Source: Massariosphaeria phaeospora
Lineage: Eukaryota > Ascomycota > Dothideomycetes > Pleosporales
NCBI GenBank assembly: GCA_011032825.1
Contig: JAADJZ010000002.1
Location: 124,001 to 188,000, forward strand
Direction of reading: 5' to 3'
Length of the DNA stretch: 64,000 nt
The first letter of the stretch is position 1. The number at the start of each line of letters is the position of its first letter. Under the pieces are notes generated by a model. That model searched no databases, had not been told where the DNA came from, and saw only the letters and a list, made by a program, of their open reading frames with translations. Made by a program: the position numbers and the translations under genes. Of this stretch, positions 1 to 9,481 are shown piece by piece.

Positions 1-450
1 GGATGCCACTGCCGATATACCTGCGACGAAGTCATTCGGGGTTTCAGATCAAGCCGACTCCGGACCTACATCCAATATTACACCATGTGCCCCGGTGACC
101 GGAATGGACCTACGGTAGTGTTCCTATTTGCCGACTCTACCTTAATCGAGGAAGGGTGCCACTGCGGGTACATCTGCGAGGAAATTATCTGGTCTCCGAC
201 TTTGACGGCCTATAGACTTACGGCATGCGCTTGCTGCACGTTGAAAGAACCTACGGCAATGGTCCCACCCGCTGACCCCATCCCAGTCGAAAAAGGATGC
301 CACTGCCGGTGTACCTGTGGGCATGTTATCATTTCCTTCGATGCGAACGAAGTCCATACTTACACCGTGCGGCATTTGCCTGACTGTCTGCCGGCTCTGA
401 CCAATAACCATTGCCGAAGACCTCGAATCAAGTGTACAAGCGGTGATTGA
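1..450 (+). CDS. 3' part of a Cys-rich tandem-repeat protein of unknown family
   Basis: Partial: the reading frame is open from base 1 to a TGA at 448-450, so the gene begins outside the window. In this one frame the motif GCHC recurs at nt 1-12, 154-165 and 295-306. It is followed by [RG]-[YC]-x-C and an acidic or hydrophobic stretch (GCHCRYTCDEVI, GCHCGYICEEII, GCHCRCTCGHVI). That defines three diverged tandem units of about 47-51 residues. Proline, threonine and further cysteines fill the linkers, and a last CxxRRP-like tail ends the protein. I see no signal peptide because the N-terminus is missing. I do not recognise the family. The regular Cys spacing suggests a disulphide-rich or metal-binding repeat, which is inference. 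Conservation of frame across diverged units argues against chance. An internal ATG at 85 is an unlikely true start because the first unit lies upstream of it. Confidence 0.45.
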   Translation, partial: GCHCRYTCDEVIRGFRSSRLRTYIQYYTMCPGDRNGPTVVFLFADSTLIEEGCHCGYICEEIIWSPTLTAYRLTACACCTLKEPTAMVPPADPIPVEKGCHCRCTCGHVIISFDANEVHTYTVRHLPDCLPALTNNHCRRPRIKCTSGD

Positions 451-904
451 AAATCAGCGATAACGGGATCTAGAATACTCACCTGGAAATCCCAACTGGA
501 AAGAGCTAGTAGCAATGATCACAAACCCATACACCGCGTCAATCGAACAGGCCAACACTTCTCATTTAGAGATGTCATGCACAGTCCCAGTGTATATCCC
601 CCTGAGCCACTTTGCGCACTTGTCGTCCTAAGTCAAGACCTCAGGCACCTATTGAGAAGGTGTGAAGCTAGTGCGACGGACCGTTACTCTTCCAAAATCT
701 GTATGATTTGGTGGGATATTGTGAGCTGGCGGTTCCGACAGCGAGCCAGCAGACAGCAGGGCGGAACACGCCAAACTCAAATCTTTCCAATGCCACAAAG
801 AAACCTAAGGCAAGGCAAGATGTGGGTGGGGTGTCTTGATTAGATCAAACCGCATGTTTTGTTGGAGCACCTACCTGTCCGGAGCTGAACACCCTCCACT
901 GGCC

Positions 905-1020
905 GTTGGCCTACCGTTGTTCCCGTCGGCAGTGGTCCCACCCCTGACCCCATCCCAGTCGTGGAGGAATGCCACTGCCGGTCCTCGGATCATCTGGCGA
1001 TCGTCAGCAATATACAGAAG
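905..1020 (+). pseudogene. Decayed copy of the GCHC repeat unit
   Basis: The stretch around 931-985 closely matches 260-315 of the left-edge gene: the shared text runs through 'gaccccatcccagtcg' to 'atgccactgccggt'. A length change between the halves shifts the frame (the first half reads VVPP in one frame, the second reads EECHCR in another). It therefore looks like a broken unit. This supports a repeat family that duplicated locally and decayed. Confidence 0.45.
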
Positions 1021-2376
1021 AGTAAGAGGCGGGATAGCTTTCCAATTAGGATACTAGGAAGCTATGAGGGCCGCTCTGTGCCTTGCAACATAACTCGCTG
1101 TTATCCAAGGCGAAATTTATCGGAGGGCGTCAATCGAGCGTCGCGGGCGCGGGGTCGCCGCTCACCTGCGAGGACCACTTACGGTGTCGCTGACGATATG
1201 ACCGGTCATGCGAGTCAAGAGCGTGCCGGCTCGTCGCCTGTAGCTTCATGCTGCAGCTTCGAAGGTATGCGGGTGCCGTTGATGTCGCCGTGGCTATGGC
1301 GGGGTGAGGCTTTTGCCGAAGAAGACCGCACGACCTGCCACGAAGCTTTCGCGCCATGTCGCTGCAGAAAAGGCCCAGCGGGCGGGAACTGGCTGTAACG
1401 TTAGTGGACACCGTCCACAGAAAGTTTAAAGAGCAAAAGAGATGCTGTTGTGGTGTTGTGGGTGGGGTGCAGTACCAGGTTGTGGTAAAGTCGACGGACT
1501 TAAAACAACGAAAATCGACGTGGGAGCCAAGCCTCGAGATTATGACGACGCCCACCACGGTGGCTCGAGCGCCACCCCTGGCAACGCTCACAGATGCATG
1601 CCCGAGGGCTGCTCTCCGTGCCGTAGCAGCTGCAGAGGTGGCTGCAGACCTCTGATGCGCATAATAAGAACCTGCAATGGTCCAAACAGAAGAGAGGCTC
1701 CATGGGCAACAGTAGCTGTTGCAAAGGCTTGCAGCGTTGCTGCACCTCACGCAGCAGAGCGGCGTGGGGGTACCCTACCGGCGCCCGCGTAGCTGTTGAC
1801 CTCTCGACGCATGATGGTCTGCGGCATAGAACGGCACGGTGCTATGAAGCTATCTTGGGTGGGCAATAATCCACACTTGCTATAGCAGGAGAGTCTGAAT
1901 GGCACCACTTGCCCGATGCCTCAGATGAATGGTAGCTAGGCTGTCCGCAAGCTGGCCGCTACCATGGTATCTGCTGCGTGAGAAGATGGCCGTAAACACA
2001 AGCCAGCATCTGGGTGCCTCGTCCGCTCAATCGCAAGAGAAGCTCATTTGAGGCGTGTGGTCCGGACGCAAGCTGCTGGACGGAGGCAGAAGCAGGTCAT
2101 ATACACGCCGCGTCAACAACGCTCTGTGCACACGGTCTCGGGCGTACATGGCGGCAGACCCAGCACGCCTCTTGCCAAGGCCATGATCCCCTCGCACACG
2201 TGTGCGGAAGTAAACAAGGTATCTGCCTTGACGTAATTGCGCCTTCACCATCCCGTGCCCGCCGCCTAGCTCGATTCGTCTGAGCCGACCCACCCGGAGA
2301 GAGACCTTGGCCCCACCTAACACCGGTTTTCGAATTTATCTCTACTATATATAATTAAATATTAGAAAATCTCTTC

Positions 2377-2410
2377 GTCTGGTAGCTAGAAGGTAAGCTG
2401 GCTACCAGAC
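2377..2410. repeat. Perfect 10-bp inverted repeat (hairpin)
   Basis: Arms gtctggtagc (2377-2386) and gctaccagac (2401-2410) are perfectly complementary around a 14-nt loop. The hairpin sits at the junction between a short AT-rich run (2340-2370) and the B-box-like sequence at 2505. It could be a mobile-element end or a terminator-like hairpin. No function can be assigned. Confidence 0.4.
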
Positions 2411-4006
2411 ACCCCCCCTGATCCGTGCAAGGTTAACTGGTGTAGATGGTTATGGGTTTTCTCCCGGCGCTCGGGTTCCCTTTTTGCTGGTCCCATGTTC
2501 GATTCCGATAGGTGCCATTTCTCTTTTTTTTGCCCCCAGAGCAGCTTAATTCGCACGCCAGGCTGCTGGGGATACTCTGCATGCTCAGCAGAACGAGATA
2601 GCAGAGAAATACTGACCTTTTGCCTTTTGGTAAGTAATTGGTGTGGCATTTAGGTGGTAACATGTGCATATGCGCATTTATAGAGCCCTCCGCTTGCTCC
2701 AGCTACTAGAGAACTCTGTCTCGAGCCTTGGAGCTTTCGATTGCATAGCAATCGTAGGCGAAGAGCTGGAAAGAAGTACGGATCTACTCCGCTAGTAAGG
2801 GTAGCTATATGCATTGGTTTGCCGCACACGGAGCCACGCAGACTCCGAACGGCGAATCTCCCAAGGAACTTCAAGCATCATCTTTCTACGCGACACAAAC
2901 CATTTCATAAGCCGCGAATAGACAACTCTGATACTAGGCCAGTCGTGCGGAGGTCTAAACATCAACATTCTCCCAACGATTTAAGGAACAGCTAGAGATC
3001 AACAAATTTACGAATCGGCTGTTCTTAACTCCTAAAAGGTTACTAGACGTCGAAACGCAAAGAACATGCGTTATTCTTAGACCTTGTGGCTAGAGCCCGT
3101 TCGTCTATGTTCGAGCCATACGTCGAGGTCCGAGGATACCTATAAACGCGTAGTAGTTTGACTTTAGGGCGCGCGTAGATCCCAAAGCTATAGAGCTAAA
3201 AGGTTAGCACAGGTCTGTTAGTTGGATCCAAGAGCACACACAGTTAGGCAGATTCGAGCTTGGGATGATAGGTATAGTTCCTTATATATATAGATACATG
3301 CTTCGTTCTCTACTGCAAGTTGTTAGATATTGCATTCTTCCTTAGACTTTCAAACTGCTATTTTACTTTACATACACTATGCCTGAACGAGGGATATTTG
3401 AGGTGTCCACGTAGACGTTCTAATCGCTGTACTAGCATGTTCTCGTTCTCGTACTCTTATCACGCATTCCTCGTCCTCGTGCATGCTCTTATCCTTTTCG
3501 ATAGCTTTTTAGGACGCCTTACTTTCTTTTTGTTGGGTTTAATGCATGACTTAGAAAACTAATACGTAGGTATTCTGCTCCTATAGAATAAGTAAGTAGT
3601 ACTAACACTATTGTCTTGCGCTGGCATAATTCATAGCTACTAAGTAAGACTTCAGGCAACCCTCTTGACAGCCTAGAAGACTCTAGTAACAAATAGGTAG
3701 CTCTACCTCTATCTTTACAAAGCTCTATTGCATCTAGTATATTAGGTGTTGTCCATGTGGGTTTTGTAGAGAGAAGAGGAGTCTTATAGTAGGTAGGTGC
3801 GTCGGAAACGAATTATGCTTGAGGGGTGCTGTTGTCTAACATGTCCTAGTCTTCTTGTCTACTAAGTTAGAGTCACATACATAAGTACCACGACACTAGT
3901 ATTTGAAATGCACATTAGATTTGAGCGGCAATTTCGCCCGCTATATATAACTGCGCGAACAGTCCACCCGCAAGTTCCCTAGTTGCAAGATATCCATGTC
4001 TCTAAC

Positions 4007-6076
4007 CTATAACTTTACACCACCCCCCTTGATCCGGTGTAAGTCCTGTTCTGTGAACCGCACATATGTGCCATCCCTAAGCCAGAACAGCACATCACCA
4101 CTCTGCTCCACCCGGCTGACGTCGATACCGTCCTGCTGCAGCAGATGCTTCTGTTGCTTGTTTGTTCCGGTAGTTTGCATACTGCGCGTCACGCGCAGCC
4201 ATATGGGCAGTGCAAACGCGGGAAGTCCTTTCGTCAGGTGATCCGCGAGGGACTTGAGGGTCTGCGATGGGGGGAGAGTAACGGCGTTACCTGTCGTCTG
4301 CTTGTCCCCTCCTTTCAACACGATGGCGGCACAACCTGCCCGTCCATCATGCCTAGGGACCGAGACGCCGTAGACGTTGGCCTCTTCGATGACCTCATGT
4401 TTCCCGAGTACCTCAGACACCTCGGCCGTGGAGACATTCTCGGCCTTCCAACGAAACGTGTCGCCAATGCGATCCATGAACCACCATCGACCCTCGGCAT
4501 CACAGCGCACCAAGTCTCCAGAGCGGAAGTAGGCATCTCCCTTCTTTTTCACATCGCGTATGACCTTTGAGGCGGTAGCTTTCGAGTTGCCAAAATAGCC
4601 TTGGAATTTGGTGGAGATGTTAGCGGCGTCCAGTGTGTAGAGGATCTCTCCTGACTCGTTCTTGTCGGTAAGCTGACAAAGCCCAGTCTGTGGATCGCGC
4701 AAGGGTTCCGGTGGCTCAGAGTCAGGATCCATGCGGACTAGAGCAAGTGTGTTTCTCATCAGCAGTGTTGCAAGTGAGCCATTGCGAGCAATCGCGCCTG
4801 CACTGAAGGAATTGGTTGAGCGATTCCACATTGCGGATGGTGCTTCTGTCGCTGCGTAGAACTCGCAGATTGTCGGTATTTCGAAGCGGGATTTGAAGGG
4901 TTCCCACACATCTGGTCGCAAGCCATTGCCAAAAGCAGTATGGACGCAGTGATCCTTGTCAAGAGGAGACTCAGGGGCCGCAAGTAGATATCGACACGTC
5001 TCACCAACGTACTGGATGACGGTCGCTTTCGAGGCTCGGACTTCAGGCCAGAAGGTCTTGTGACTGAACTTTTTACCCAAGCAAAGGGTGCTGCCGGCTT
5101 GCAGAATGGCGCAGACTCCAAAGATGGCTGCCGAGGAATGATAGAGTGGCATCGAGGTATAGAGGATGGAATTTTTGTGATATGGCACCCAGTTGGCTAC
5201 ATACGTAGACCCAGAACTTGCCTTGCCCCAAGACATGACAGCAGGCTTTGGCAAGCCAGTTGTTCCAGAGGTGTAAATCAGCAGGGCCATGTCGGTCCGT
5301 TTCTGGCCGTTGCGTTCAGAGTCTGGTGGACGGATGGGTTCGAGCGAGCGAATGTGATTCTCTAGTTGCTTGTTGAAGAAGACGATTTCCAGCCTGCGGC
5401 GCTCGGGTGCTGGAGACATTCCTGTGGTTTCTGGGGCAGACGCCGAAGGATCGCCTTTCTGTGCCTTCTGTGCCTGGAAGGAGCCGGGGACCGGCTTGCT
5501 GTCGAAATCGTACGCTGCTTGCCGCTCCTTAAACAAACCTGCACGGGAAGCCTTTGGGACAAAACCGTGCTCCGCCATGACTTCCTCTGAGAATTTGTCT
5601 CTGCCGTCTTCATCCACTAGGATCAGTCGTGCAGTCGACGTCCGGATCGTGTGCATGAGCGGTTTCCCAGCCAGATTGTAGTTGATAAAAGCCGGCTTCG
5701 CTCCGATGCTCCATAGCCCAAACCAGACCCAGATGAACGTGTCTGAGTTGACAAAGTCCATTGCGACAATCTCGTTCTTCTGAACCCCCTTGCTCTTGAA
5801 CCACGTCCCGAACTGCAGAACGATCTGGTACGCTTGCGCATACGTCCAGCTCTGTCCGTTGTGTATGATCCATGGATGGTCGCCGCGCGAGGACTGGGCA
5901 TGGCGCTCGAGGTGGTAGAATAGGTTCAGGTCGTCTCGTTTCTCGTGGATCGCAGCGGCTGCGGTACCCCGTACGTACGAGGAGATCAGCGCCCAGTCGT
6001 ATGTACAGCCATAGCGCCCGTTCAGGTACACGAGGCCCGCAGCGGCTGCCGGGAGAGCATAAGGGAGTGCTGCCAT
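4007..6076 (-). CDS. FAT1: Very-long-chain acyl-CoA synthetase / fatty acid transporter (FAT1/FATP family)
   Basis: Single exon, 689 aa, ATG at 6076, TAG at 4007-4009. Enzymes of this family activate long and very-long-chain fatty acids to CoA thioesters with ATP and couple this to uptake. They act at the plasma membrane, lipid droplets, ER or peroxisomes. Visible features: a hydrophobic N-terminal segment (residues about 3-18); the AMP-binding P-loop YTSGTTGLPKP at about 268-278; the conserved YHS/ATEA substrate-side motifs; and the FATP/VLACS signature FRSGDL...DRIGDTFRWKAENVST at about 517-550. Residues 180-260 form a charged, poorly conserved insertion. The C-terminus is GVKL, close to but not a canonical peroxisomal PTS1. 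The length fits fungal FAT1 (about 620-690 aa). The family call is firm; which paralogue it is remains open. Confidence 0.9.
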   Translation of the reverse strand: MAALPYALPAAAAGLVYLNGRYGCTYDWALISSYVRGTAAAAIHEKRDDLNLFYHLERHAQSSRGDHPWIIHNGQSWTYAQAYQIVLQFGTWFKSKGVQKNEIVAMDFVNSDTFIWVWFGLWSIGAKPAFINYNLAGKPLMHTIRTSTARLILVDEDGRDKFSEEVMAEHGFVPKASRAGLFKERQAAYDFDSKPVPGSFQAQKAQKGDPSASAPETTGMSPAPERRRLEIVFFNKQLENHIRSLEPIRPPDSERNGQKRTDMALLIYTSGTTGLPKPAVMSWGKASSGSTYVANWVPYHKNSILYTSMPLYHSSAAIFGVCAILQAGSTLCLGKKFSHKTFWPEVRASKATVIQYVGETCRYLLAAPESPLDKDHCVHTAFGNGLRPDVWEPFKSRFEIPTICEFYAATEAPSAMWNRSTNSFSAGAIARNGSLATLLMRNTLALVRMDPDSEPPEPLRDPQTGLCQLTDKNESGEILYTLDAANISTKFQGYFGNSKATASKVIRDVKKKGDAYFRSGDLVRCDAEGRWWFMDRIGDTFRWKAENVSTAEVSEVLGKHEVIEEANVYGVSVPRHDGRAGCAAIVLKGGDKQTTGNAVTLPPSQTLKSLADHLTKGLPAFALPIWLRVTRSMQTTGTNKQQKHLLQQDGIDVSRVEQSGDVLFWLRDGTYVRFTEQDLHRIKGGGVKL

Positions 6077-8322
6077 GGCGGGCTGTTAGCAATGTTGGCC
6101 TGCAAGTGGCCTCTGCTTTGGAAGTCGTCTACCTGTCATGGGTCCGTCCCGTGACCGAATTCAGGAGAGAGAGTGGAGTGATGCAGGCGATGGGTATGTG
6201 AGAAAGAGGGAAGGAGCAGCCATGACGGGTGATGCGTGACACCAGTAACCTCCTCGCGACATTCCACCTTCGAGCCGAGGCACACAAAGCGTCCGTGCAC
6301 AGAACTAGCCTACCTAGCACCTGCACGCCCGCCACGGCTAACGCCCGCGCCTCACCCCACACTCTTGCTGGCATAGCTAACTTTTCCGATGCTACATACG
6401 TCCGCACGCCCCTACGTACGCATCACCTAGTATAGTAGATACAAGAGGGCTTTGTAAAGCGAAAGGTAAACTATCCGCATATCCCTACAGCCTCATATAC
6501 TGTCAAGAGGGTGCTATTTCCGTCTCCCAGCATGCATCTCGATTGTTGGAGTGTTCGGTTGCGGGGTATGGTGACAAAATGAGCGAAATACCTCGGCTCC
6601 TTCTGCTATATCCTCTACAAGTTCTACACTAGACATTAACCAGTATGCTAGATACGTTGTAAGGATAAAACGGTTATTGAACCGAGTCAAAACTTTATAA
6701 GAAAACAAAATGATGGGCAACCGCTGTTGCGATCAGAAGAATAGGAAGAGGTACGTTACACTTGGAGCGATAAAGATATCCAAAGTGTGCGAACATCGGC
6801 CTTGAGAAGATTTCCATAAGTTGACTTGAGAGAGATCATACCCGAAAATATGTTTTATGTTGCCTGGACGAGCGATGGGGTCTTCGGTGATATCGGGCTG
6901 TTGGTTGAGACCATCGCCGACGAAGGCAACTGCAAAATTGCCACAGTGAGTCGCGTTACTGCCAACTGTGGCAAGATATCATCTATGGACACAAAATGTA
7001 TTCATAACAGGTGTTTCTTACCCTAAGAGGGAACTCATCGTCGTCGAAGTCAGAACCCTCCAACATCCAAAGTTAGATCGATGCACCCAGAAGCCGGGCA
7101 ATCTGATGCGCGGCATCTAATACTGGCAGATATCAGGGCTTAGACGCCACTGAAGGAGTAAATAGAGATCTGACTCTAGCTGCCGACATGAACCGCTACC
7201 CCAGAGTCTACAAGCCCCTTCCCACTGAAGTTACATACTCCCGATTTGGCAACCGATGGTTAGTTTATTTGTGATTTACCAAGTTCTTCGAGAGCTGGCC
7301 GATGCATTTTGATCTGGGACAGTCACATCGGCTGATTGAGATGTATTTCTCCATACACTCCAAACAGCATAGAATGCCCAAACAGGTTCCATTTCTGCAG
7401 AAACCTCTTGTTCGTACCACGTTAATGTTAGTTGACGTTCATGCAGTCAAATTAGTCGGTGCCTGCGAACACACACTGAGTGCGTCTGCCCTACAATAAA
7501 GTGATGTCACGAATCGGGCATCTCATCGTTCATGCCCAGTCCAGGACCATAGGCTGTACCCTACTCGCTCAGGTGATAGCGTGAGGTTGCAGCGTGGCAT
7601 AGCAGGCGTCGTCATGGAAGAGTCTGCTGCTAGAACCTCTCCGCCTTCTCGATGACTGAATACCGCACGAAAATGCAGAGGCGCATTCGGACAGGCACTA
7701 GGAAACCTCCGACCAGATACCGGGTCTTTGGGCGGCTTTCGCCCTCCGACATGCGCCAGCGCTCAGCATTTCGGCCCCCGACTGGGCTCAGTCGTTCGTG
7801 ACCTGCATCACAGCCTCGCGGTGGCGAGGAGACCTTCAGCTTGCATGACCCCTCCAACACCACCCCGCGGGTTTGTCACGAGCACCCGTCTCACCGAAAT
7901 CAGGGACAAAACCAAGCTCCAGTAGTCGTCAGGCACCCAAGATAGTGCATGTGGTAAGAACTCTCACACGCGGGAGCGGCCGGGCCAATGGCTGTGCAGT
8001 ATTCGCAGTGGCGGTGCAGCCCCCAGCCACATGAGGCGCGGGGATTGGCTAACATGACCTCAATACCGTTCTGGCGGCCGCTCTGCGCGTGAGAGGCGAA
8101 GCAACAAGTGACGAAAGGTGGTAGGAACAAGGTGTCTCTTTCAGGCAAGTGAAACATCAAACTGTCCAGACTATAAATCCGTGGGGTTTGTTCATCGTGT
8201 CTTCTTTTTGAATTCCTACAACAACTCACCACAAATCCTCATCATCCTTTGCTCCTTCGGCAATATCAGTTCAGCTTTCCTGTGCATCAGTCGCGTATCA
8301 GCCAACCCAAGTCCAAGGCACT
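6077..8322. other. Long intergenic region without a supported gene
   Basis: This is the divergent upstream region of the acyl-CoA synthetase and the gene at 8323. It contains only short frames (the longest about 110 codons) on both strands, with no domain I recognise and no plausible splice chain. Composition is moderately AT-rich near 6.4-7.2 kb. I see no repeat or RNA gene here. Confidence 0.4.
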
Positions 8323-8952
8323 ATGTCTTACCTCCGGTACAAGCACACGCATGAGCGTGACTCTCCCTACGTGGAAGACGAGCAATTCTACTCTCGCCCA
8401 CTCGTCCGGCGCAACTCCAAACGCCAACGAATCGATCTTTACGATGACGACGAATACGATGACTATCCGTACTTGTCTTCAGCCAAACCATCCAAGCCGT
8501 CTCGCGCCTTGACTATCCGCCAGCCAAGCCAACTCGAGAAGTACAACGTCTGGTCATATGCTCCTTCAAACAACGAGCGTCGCTGCGATTCAGATGAAGA
8601 AGAGCGCCATACTCAACGATACAGACACACCCAGAAGCACTACGCCTCGCGGCCTTCTGCTAGCGATGAAGACGATGACGACGACAATGAACGCGAGTTC
8701 CAATTGAAAATCAAAGCAAAGTTCGGACGACCGAAGAGCTCGCATTCGCACAAGGCGTTCGCGTGGCCGGGAGAACTGTTCAAGAGGCGTGAGATATGGG
8801 AGGGTGAAGACTGGGAGAGCAGAGAGAGACAGCATAGAGGCAGCTTCTGGGACGATGAGCCAGAGTTGAAGGAAAGGATATTCAGGTACAGGAAGGTCAA
8901 GAGAACGAGGACCGATGAATGGAAACCTTTGAGCGGATTCAGGCGCTCTTAA
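8323..8952 (+). CDS. Hypothetical charged, low-complexity protein
   Basis: Single exon of 209 aa with ATG at 8323 and TAA at 8950-8952. I do not recognise the family. The N-terminal half is rich in Tyr, Arg and Asp (several RR and DDD/DY runs), with an acidic tract DEDDDDDNERE at about 116-126. The C-terminal third is more ordered-looking: a Trp-rich basic segment with WPGELF, REIWEGEDWE and FWDDEPELKERIF, ending in a basic RYRKVKRTRT stretch that could serve as a nuclear localisation signal. It lacks a signal peptide and membrane segments. Codon use resembles neighbouring genes, and the frame is clean over 630 bp, which supports a real gene. Function is unknown; a nuclear, largely disordered protein is a guess. 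Confidence 0.6.
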   Translation: MSYLRYKHTHERDSPYVEDEQFYSRPLVRRNSKRQRIDLYDDDEYDDYPYLSSAKPSKPSRALTIRQPSQLEKYNVWSYAPSNNERRCDSDEEERHTQRYRHTQKHYASRPSASDEDDDDDNEREFQLKIKAKFGRPKSSHSHKAFAWPGELFKRREIWEGEDWESRERQHRGSFWDDEPELKERIFRYRKVKRTRTDEWKPLSGFRRS

Positions 8953-9481
8953 GCCCGGACTTGGAGTGATGCCTTGCTTTCCGGTGTATGAAGGAAATGT
9001 AGACTGGCAGGATGTACTATATGCTTCGGTTTGTTTTTAGTAGCAGCGGTCGGATAGGAGTTCTAGGCTCTGACTTTCCAATGGGATTGCTTTATGGCGT
9101 TGGGATAACATGGAGCACTAGATACCTGTGATTAACAGTAACGAAGACCTGATTGTACAATTAATAGTATACCATCTGGATTGCCGCATAACTAAGGTCG
9201 CTCTGTACGTGTGCAAGTTGCTGTCTCGCGCGTGAGAAGTACCACACTGACCGAGCGATGATGGTGTCGTGGAGAGTGAGTGGAAGCAAGAAATGAAAGC
9301 CGGGGTTGCGCGCGGCTTGGCGGTCGCGGGTTTCATCACGTCTACACGTCATCGGCGCGGTGTCACAAGGCAGCACCTCTGCAGCTCCGACATGCCTGCT
9401 TCCACCACCACAATGCCTTCATAGCGGTACTAGAGCTCGCCCTCACCCCCAGTAAATGGAACACCGACCTAGACCACCGCC
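8953..9481. other. Intergenic region upstream of RAD2
   Basis: About 530 bp between two co-directional genes, containing the terminator of the hypothetical gene and the promoter of RAD2. The region from about 9340 to 9481 is C-rich on the coding strand, as is common in fungal 5' leaders. I found no TATA box or recognisable operator. Confidence 0.4.

Larger units (their letters stand above)
451..4006. other. Gene-poor left flank
   Basis: Apart from the decayed GCHC unit and the features at 2377-2531, I see no supportable gene in this stretch. Up to about 2.3 kb base composition is balanced, with short overlapping frames on both strands that show no recognisable domain. From about 2.66 to 4.0 kb the sequence becomes AT-rich with many TA steps (for example the tatatata runs near 3285) and very short frames. 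That resembles RIP-degraded repeat DNA, but I cannot name the parent element. Confidence 0.4.

Noticed and set aside
1130..1750. Minus-strand frame of about 206 codons
   Set aside because: Cys/Ser/Ala/Arg-rich, with no domain or splice context, overlapped by frames in other phases; no support for a gene.
2440..2531. Possible tRNA gene around tgttcgattcc
   Set aside because: The bases flanking the putative T-loop do not pair (ccatg with ccgat) and no acceptor stem can be formed; kept only as a B-box-like finding.
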